A program made the translations under genes and the position numbers. A stretch of DNA of 64,000 nucleotides from Lysobacter sp036697405 (GTDB taxonomy: Bacteria > Pseudomonadota > Gammaproteobacteria > Xanthomonadales > Xanthomonadaceae). The notes under the pieces are model-generated. The model ran no database searches. It was not told the DNA's origin and was given only the letters and a program-made list of their open reading frames with translations. The number at the start of each line of letters is the position of its first letter. Positions within the stretch are counted from its first letter, which is position 1. Positions 59,313 to 64,000 of the stretch are shown here, in pieces. The stretch spans positions 186,001-250,000 of the forward strand of contig NZ_JBAHWA010000002.1 of assembly GCF_036697405.1 (NCBI RefSeq), in the 5' to 3' direction.

Positions 59313-60791
59313 ATGACCGTCATCAAACATGTCGAACCCGAATTCATCGCGCCGCCGCCCGGCGAACTGGTCGGCCATCCGCGCGCGCTGTGGATGCTGT
59401 TCGGCGCCGAAATGTGGGAGCGCTTCGCCTACTACGGCATGCGCGCGCTGCTGGCCGTGTACGTCGCCAGCACCTTCTTCAGCCTGCTGCCGGAAGGCGA
59501 GGCGCGCGCCCAGGCCAGCCTGACCTACGGCGCCTACACCGCGCTGATCTACGCCACCGGCCTGTTCGGCGGCTTCGTCGCCGACCGCTACCTCGGTTAC
59601 CGGCCGTCGATCGTGCTCGGCGGCGCGATCATGGCGGTGGGCCTGTTCCTGCTGATGATTCCGCAACTGACCTGGTTCCTGGTCGGTCTGGCGGTGATCG
59701 TGGTCGGCAACGGCCTGTTCAAGCCGAACATCTCGGCCATGGTCGGGCGCCTGTACGCGCCCGGCGACCCGCGCCGCGACTCGGGCTTCACCATCTTCTA
59801 CATGGGCATCAACGTCGGCGGCGCGCTCGCGCCGATCGTGTGCGGCGCGATCATCGGCAAGTACTACGGCTATCGCTGGGGCTTCTTCGCCGCCGGCGTG
59901 GGCATGATCTTCGGCCTGATGATGTTCCATTGGCTGCGCGGCCAGCTCGGCCGCATCGGCGAGTCGCCTTCGCCCGCGCTCAATCGCGCACGCGTGTTCA
60001 AGGTGCTGCTGGGCTGCATCGCCGCGGTGCCGGTGGTCTACCTGATGCTCAGCCGCACCCAGATCGTCGGCTACATCCTGCTGGCCATGATGGTGGGCCT
60101 GAGCATCTACTTCGTCGGCGGCAGCCTGCGCAGCGGCGACAAGGTGCAGATGCACCGCTACATCGCGATGCTGCTGCTGTTCCTGGCCAAGATCCTGTTC
60201 TGGGGCATGTTCGAGCAGGCCGGCACTTCGCTGAACTTCTTCGCCAAGGACCACGTCGACGCGCCGTTCGACTTCACCCTGTTCCAGTCCGCGAACTCGG
60301 TGTTCATCATCGCCCTGGCGCCGCTGTTCGCCTGGGCCTGGCCGCGCCTGGACCAGCGCAACTGGAACCCGTCGGTGCCGCGCAAGTTCGCGCTGGCGCT
60401 GCTGCTGGTCGCGGTGGGCTTTTCGGTCCTGATCGCCGGCATCGCCTACATGGCCGACGGCAGCGGACGCATTCCCTGGGAAATGCTGGTGCTGGCCTAC
60501 CTGTTCAACACCATGGGCGAGCTGTGCCTGTCGCCGATCGGCCTGTCGATGGTGTCCAAGCTGGCCGCGCCCAAGGACACCGGCATGGCCATGGGCGCCT
60601 GGTTCCTGTGCTCGGCGATCGGCAACTACGTGGCCGGCCTGGTCGCGGCGGTGGCCTCGGGCGGCGACCTCGGCGGCCTGGCCCAGTACTCGGCCACCTA
60701 CACCCACATCGCCTACGCCGGCTTCGGCATGGGTGCGGCCTTCCTGCTGTTCGCGCCCTTCATCAACAAGCTGATGCATGGGGTGAAGTGA
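59313..60791 (+). CDS. POT-family proton-dependent peptide transporter 2
   Basis: A 492-residue paralogue of the preceding transporter: MWERFAYYGMRAL (ExxER), GDPRRDSGFTIFYMGINVGG, and EQAGTSLNFFAKD are intact. Both proteins end in NKLMHGVK/NRLMHGVK. Substantial identity in motifs but clearly diverged loops, so the pair is an old duplication. The substrate is di-/tripeptides. Confidence 0.92.
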   Translation: MTVIKHVEPEFIAPPPGELVGHPRALWMLFGAEMWERFAYYGMRALLAVYVASTFFSLLPEGEARAQASLTYGAYTALIYATGLFGGFVADRYLGYRPSIVLGGAIMAVGLFLLMIPQLTWFLVGLAVIVVGNGLFKPNISAMVGRLYAPGDPRRDSGFTIFYMGINVGGALAPIVCGAIIGKYYGYRWGFFAAGVGMIFGLMMFHWLRGQLGRIGESPSPALNRARVFKVLLGCIAAVPVVYLMLSRTQIVGYILLAMMVGLSIYFVGGSLRSGDKVQMHRYIAMLLLFLAKILFWGMFEQAGTSLNFFAKDHVDAPFDFTLFQSANSVFIIALAPLFAWAWPRLDQRNWNPSVPRKFALALLLVAVGFSVLIAGIAYMADGSGRIPWEMLVLAYLFNTMGELCLSPIGLSMVSKLAAPKDTGMAMGAWFLCSAIGNYVAGLVAAVASGGDLGGLAQYSATYTHIAYAGFGMGAAFLLFAPFINKLMHGVK

Positions 60792-60912
60792 TAACCCCGG
60801 ATCGCGGGGTGGCGCGTTTGCGTATCGCGTGAGCGGGTAGCCGCGGCGTCTGTCGCGGGGCGCCGCTCGCCGCCTGCAGCGAAATCCCAGCGCCGACGCG
60901 CCAGCCGACAAT

Positions 60913-61572
60913 ATGAGGGGCTTTATGATCCGCCTGATTCGAACCGCAGTCCTGCTGTGCGCGCTGGCGATTCCTACGCTGGTCCAAGCTACCGCGCAGG
61001 ATCCGGACGTGCTGCTGATCGACGGCAAGGAGCATGCGCTCAACACCAATCCGCTGCAGGCCCACCTGGAGGCGCAGCGGTGGGCGCCGCCGAAGGATGT
61101 GGTGAGGATGTCCAGCAACTGGCGGGGCTATGTCGCCAAATGGGCGGTGACGGACGGGCGACTGACGCTCACGGACGTCACCGTCCTGGTCGAGGCCGAA
61201 GACGACGAGATGGTCGATAGGAGCATTCTGGGCGATCTGTTTCCGGGCAAGTCTCGGATCGTGGCCGACTGGTACAGCGGCGCCCTGATCGTGCCTGACG
61301 GAAACATGGTCGAATACGTGCACATGGGCTACGGCTCCACCTACGATCACTATCAGGTCTTGCGAGTGGCGTCCGGGCGGGTGATCGAGCAGCTTTCGAT
61401 GAGCGCAGACGAGTTCAGACAGTATCGGGCGCGCAAGTTCGAAGCGTTCAAGAAGACCGACGAATTCCGCAGCGCATACGCCGAGATGAAGAAGGGCGGG
61501 AACACAATGACGGAAGCGCAGATGCTGGACTTCATGGCCAGTTTCTTCGCCGAGCGATATTTGGCCTTGTAG
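60913..61572 (+). CDS. Exported protein of unknown function, lower GC
   Basis: A 219-residue protein with signal-like N-terminus (MIRLIRTAVLLCALAIPTLVQA). An in-frame ATG at 60925 is the likely functional start. The mature part has beta-strand pairs (SNWRGYVAKWAVTDGRLTLTDVTVLVE) and a helical C-terminus (MSADEFRQYRARKFEAFKKTDE). No family recognised. By eye its GC is lower than that of neighbouring genes and codon choice is less GC-biased, so acquisition is possible. Confidence 0.65.
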   Translation: MRGFMIRLIRTAVLLCALAIPTLVQATAQDPDVLLIDGKEHALNTNPLQAHLEAQRWAPPKDVVRMSSNWRGYVAKWAVTDGRLTLTDVTVLVEAEDDEMVDRSILGDLFPGKSRIVADWYSGALIVPDGNMVEYVHMGYGSTYDHYQVLRVASGRVIEQLSMSADEFRQYRARKFEAFKKTDEFRSAYAEMKKGGNTMTEAQMLDFMASFFAERYLAL

Positions 61573-61620
61573 TCGGCGTGTGGCAACGACTGGATCGCTT
61601 CGGCGATGTTGGGGAGAGCA

Positions 61621-61983
61621 GTGAGCGCGTTCGATATCAGCCCGCAGGGCAGATTGCCGCTGTGGCGTGCGTACTCGGAATTCTTCCTCGACACCGAACT
61701 CGGCGAGCTTGGCTACGCCTATGTGGCGCGGACGGTGCTCAAGTCGGGGCTGGGTTTGGAAGAGGCCGAGGCGGTGCTGTGGAACGAGGTGTTCCCGGTG
61801 CTGCATACGAATCTGCGCAATCACCTGGGCGTCTGGGACGGCTGGCCGGACGAGTGGTTGCTGGCGAATCTGCGCATCGCCTCGGGGCCGGCCGTGCGCT
61901 CGGGGCCGCGCGCTGCGGTCGCCGAGATCGAGCGTTGCTGGAAGCGGATGCGCGTTCACTGGCCCGAGCCGCAACCCGGCTGA
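61621..61983 (+). CDS. Small protein, DUF7079-like
   Basis: A 120-residue protein starting at GTG 61621 behind GGGGAGA. Features are LPLWRAYSEFFLDTELGELGYAYVARTVL, LEEAEAVLWNEVFPVLHTNLR and VWDGWPDEWL. I recall a small DUF7079 family with such a FLDTEL and NEVFPVL pattern, but that assignment is from memory. An in-frame ATG at 61606 would overlap the Shine-Dalgarno. Lies 48 bases after the exported protein gene and may be co-transcribed. Function unknown. Confidence 0.65.
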   Translation: MSAFDISPQGRLPLWRAYSEFFLDTELGELGYAYVARTVLKSGLGLEEAEAVLWNEVFPVLHTNLRNHLGVWDGWPDEWLLANLRIASGPAVRSGPRAAVAEIERCWKRMRVHWPEPQPG

Positions 61984-61993
61984 GCCGACGGCG

Positions 61994-62854
61994 CTAGTCG
62001 CCCAGCGCCACCGCGCGCACGCCCGAGTGCCCGCGCACGAAGGCCGCGGCCAGGCGCAGGGTGGCTTCGCCGTCGCGGTCGCCGCGCAGCGCGCGTACCA
62101 GCCGCGCGGGCGTGGTGCCGGTCCAGCGGCCGAGGTCGTGGGTGGCGTGGGCCTGATCGCTGTAGCCGTGGCGCGCGGCGGCGTCGGCGATCCCGGCGCG
62201 TTCTTGGTCCAGGCTGCGCAACAGGGCCTGCAGGCGCCGCACCCGGGCGTACTCCTTGGCGGTCATGCCCACCGTGGCCAGGAAGCGCGCCTGCAGATTG
62301 CGTAGGCCCAGGCCGGTGGCGCGCGCGAGTTCGGCGATGCGCAGGTCGCCGTCGCGGGCATCCAATTGCGCGACCGCGTGTTCGATCGCCGGATCCGGTG
62401 GATGCGCCCGGGCGCGCTGCCCGAGCAGGCGCCAGATCGCGTCGGCGCCCTGGCCGGCGACGCAGGCTTGGGCGGCCTGCGCGAACGCGGCGGCGAAGCC
62501 GGCATCGAGCTCGTGCAGATCGGGTATGCGGTCGCGCAGCGCAGCCAGCCGCGCGCCCGCGATCAGGGTCGAGCCGGCCGGTGTCAGGCGCACGCCCAGG
62601 CAATGCACCGGCCCGGTCGGCTGCAGCCGGATCGGCCCGCGCTGCTGGGCGGCGAACAGCAGCGGCGCCTGCAGTTGCGAATCGCCGTCGGCGCCGTACA
62701 GGCGCATCGGCGCGCCCAGGTGGGCGATCAGTTCGCAGCGGCCGTCGGCGTAGATCGCCTGCACCTGGGGCGCGGGGGCGTCGTCGCGCAGCCGCCACAG
62801 GCATTGCACATGGCGGCTCAGCGACGGCGGCGCGGGCTGCTCGGCGTAGTCCAT
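61994..62854 (-). CDS. AraC-family transcriptional regulator
   Basis: A 286-residue regulator with an N-terminal sensor domain (about 1-150; IYADGRCELIAHLGAPMRLYG) and a C-terminal double HTH. In the latter LRIAELARATGLGLRNLQARFLATVGM is followed by ADAAARHGYSDQAHATHDLGRW, of the HTH_18 type. The N-terminal domain resembles the DUF6597/AraC-like group. It is divergent from a DUF6265 gene across 95 bases and may regulate it. Confidence 0.9.
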   Translation of the reverse strand: MDYAEQPAPPSLSRHVQCLWRLRDDAPAPQVQAIYADGRCELIAHLGAPMRLYGADGDSQLQAPLLFAAQQRGPIRLQPTGPVHCLGVRLTPAGSTLIAGARLAALRDRIPDLHELDAGFAAAFAQAAQACVAGQGADAIWRLLGQRARAHPPDPAIEHAVAQLDARDGDLRIAELARATGLGLRNLQARFLATVGMTAKEYARVRRLQALLRSLDQERAGIADAAARHGYSDQAHATHDLGRWTGTTPARLVRALRGDRDGEATLRLAAAFVRGHSGVRAVALGD

Positions 62855-62949
62855 GCCACCATCAAAGCCCGAGCCTGCGCGTTTTTACAAGCCGCGCGGC
62901 GGCGGCCATCGTTAGCTTGGCGGCCAATCGACCACGAGAGGGGAATGCC

Positions 62950-63411
62950 ATGAGGATCGCCGCCCTGCTGGGCTTGCTATTGCCGCTGGCCGCCGCGCCG
63001 CTGTCGGCCGCCGCGCCCGACGCCGACCTGGGCTGGCTCGCCGGCCACTGGTGCAGCCAGGCCGACGGCGAGCGCATCGACGAAACCTGGCTGCCGGCCA
63101 CGGACGGTCGCCTGTACGGCGTATCCCGCACGGTGCGCGCCGGCAAGGTCACCGGCTTCGAGTTCCTGCGCATCGAACCGGTGGACGGCGTGGCGACGTA
63201 TCTGGCCCAGCCCGGCGGCGGCCAGGCGACCGCGTTCGCACGCAGCCAGGGCGGGGCGCAGCGGGTGCGGTTCGAGAATCCGGCCCACGATTTTCCGCAG
63301 CGCATCGAATACCGGCGCGAGGGCGAGCGCTTGCACGCGCAGATCGCGGGGCCTGGGCGCGATGACAAGGAGGTGCGGATTGCGTTCGAGTACCGCCGCT
63401 GCGGAGAGTGA
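62950..63411 (+). CDS. DUF6265-type secreted protein
   Basis: A 153-residue protein with a signal peptide (MRIAALLGLLLPLAAAPLSA). The DUF6265 features are visible: LGWLAGHWCSQADGERIDETW, then GRLYGVSRTV, FEFLRIEPV, and RFENPAHDFPQRIEYRR near the end. The fold is lipocalin-like, with no known enzyme activity. Divergently placed to an AraC regulator. Start ATG 62950. Confidence 0.87.
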   Translation: MRIAALLGLLLPLAAAPLSAAAPDADLGWLAGHWCSQADGERIDETWLPATDGRLYGVSRTVRAGKVTGFEFLRIEPVDGVATYLAQPGGGQATAFARSQGGAQRVRFENPAHDFPQRIEYRREGERLHAQIAGPGRDDKEVRIAFEYRRCGE

Positions 63412-63445
63412 GCGCTCGGCGCGTCGAGGGCCGCCCTCACCCCAA

Positions 63446-63471
63446 CCCCTCTCCCGCATGCGGGAGAGGGG
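63446..63471. repeat. 26-bp perfect palindrome between convergent genes
   Basis: CCCCTCTCCCGCA (63446-63458) is followed directly by its exact inverse (63459-63471). It is embedded in the CCCTCACCCCAACCC sequence that I associate with a common dispersed repeat of Xanthomonadaceae. It can form a strong hairpin in both directions and lies between the convergent DUF6265 and MarR genes, possibly as a shared terminator. Confidence 0.65.
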
Positions 63472-63510
63472 CTACGGCGCGCGGGTTTCGACGTCGCTGC
63501 GCGACCAGAC

Positions 63511-64000
63511 TCAAGGCGTAAGCGGCAGCTCCGCCTCGGCCCGGATCTCCAGCTCGTCCAGGCGGTCCAGCAGCCGGAACAGCAGCTCGCGTTCGGCCGC
63601 GTCCATGTCCCCGAGCAGCTTGCGCTCGAAGGCCAGCGCCAGCGGCGCGACCTCGTCGTAGATCTTGTAACCGTCCGGCGACAGCTGCAGCACCGAACGG
63701 CGGCGGTCGTCGTCGTGGGTCTCGCGCGCCAGGCGGCCGGCCTCGATCAGGCGCGCCACCGCGCGGCTGACGGCGACCTTGTCCATGGCCGTGCGCTGGG
63801 CCACCTCGTTGGCCGACAGGCCCGGATAGCGGCCCAGCACGGCCATCACCCGCCATTCGGTCACGCTCAGGGCGAAGCGCTCGGAATACACCCGCGCGAT
63901 CGCGCTGCTGACCCGGTTGGACAGCACCGACAGGCGGTAGGGCAGGAAATGCTCGAGATCCAGCTGGGCGTGGCTGGGCTCGGCATGGCGGGAACGGGGC
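63511..64000 (-). CDS. MarR-family transcriptional regulator (start beyond window)
   Basis: The minus-strand frame is open from the stop at 63511 to the window end, so the N-terminus is cut off; the visible part starts PRSRHAEPS. The MarR winged helix is clear: LSVTEWRVMAVLGRYPGLSA, NEVAQRTAMDKVAVSRAVARL, and the wing RETHDDDRRRSVLQLSPDG. The HFLPYRLSVLSNRV segment before it belongs to the dimerisation helix. It ends in a TPR-free acidic helix. Target genes lie outside the window. Confidence 0.9.
   Translation of the reverse strand, partial: PRSRHAEPSHAQLDLEHFLPYRLSVLSNRVSSAIARVYSERFALSVTEWRVMAVLGRYPGLSANEVAQRTAMDKVAVSRAVARLIEAGRLARETHDDDRRRSVLQLSPDGYKIYDEVAPLALAFERKLLGDMDAAERELLFRLLDRLDELEIRAEAELPLTP

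Overview
The window reads as chromosomal DNA of a Lysobacter-like gammaproteobacterium (Xanthomonadaceae/Lysobacteraceae). Base composition is very high in GC (about 70 % by eye). Several proteins look like Xanthomonas or Lysobacter versions of their families: a PhoP/PhoQ pair with an upstream PepSY-type protein, a birA-coaX-SPOR cluster, an ExeM/NucH-type secreted nuclease, and a branched-chain 2-oxoacid dehydrogenase of the kind that primes iso-branched fatty acids. Intergenic regions carry hairpin-forming repeats of a style I associate with this group. Apart from these repeats I see no phage, IS element, CRISPR array, rRNA or plasmid function, so most of this is ordinary backbone with small accessory patches.

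Layout. 1-7.2 kb: a cut-off gene, GFA-family protein, short-type 6-phosphogluconate dehydrogenase, membrane protein, AmiD-like lipoprotein amidase, a flavodoxin-fold quinone reductase divergent from a LysR regulator, an MFS exporter and a secreted protein. 7.2-17.9 kb: APC permease, two Ala/Pro-rich lipoproteins, an SLT transglycosylase, SDR, CPXCG protein, winged-helix protein, two EF-hand secreted proteins, HAD hydrolase, an Arg-Tyr-Asp repeat protein and a GNAT. 18.1-21.8 kb: a 1233-residue galactose/glyoxal-oxidase-like protein with seven C-terminal repeat modules. 22-28 kb: dusA coupled to an arginine-deiminase-fold hydrolase, PepSY-phoP-phoQ, an inverted/tandem repeat element, mtfA.

28.4-34.4 kb: a FakA-FakB (DAK2-DegV) fusion next to plsY, then overlapping plsY-birA-coaX, two paralogous membrane-anchored proteins (only one with a SPOR domain), and tRNA-Thr(TGT). 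34.6-41.8 kb: a lower-GC orphan gene, a GcvA-like LysR gene divergent from two coupled metallo-beta-lactamase-fold genes around a clear operator, a winged-helix regulator co-directional with a beta-propeller protein, arginase, entericidin and CsbD. 42-47.9 kb: a lipoprotein of unknown function, trpS with a YegP-like tail, an MBL hydrolase, a GAF-GGDEF cyclase, a DUF4242 protein and two VOC proteins.

47.9-52.2 kb is a minus-strand operon, bkdA1-bkdA2-SH3-cupin-bkdB. Two small genes are interleaved by ATGA overlap and near-abutment between the E1 and E2 genes of the branched-chain complex. 52.6-64 kb: the secreted nuclease, kynA overlapping a Nudix gene, two tandem POT peptide transporters, two lower-GC orphan genes, an AraC regulator, a DUF6265-type protein and a MarR gene that runs off the end.

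Most striking functional groupings: (i) fatty-acid kinase fusion next to the acyl-phosphate acyltransferase PlsY; (ii) the bkd operon with unexplained SH3 and cupin partners; (iii) the LysR/MBL/Tat-MBL unit with its palindromic operator; (iv) the PhoP-PhoQ locus with a strong intrinsic terminator between the two genes. Protein identifications rest on motif recognition by eye; no database search was run.
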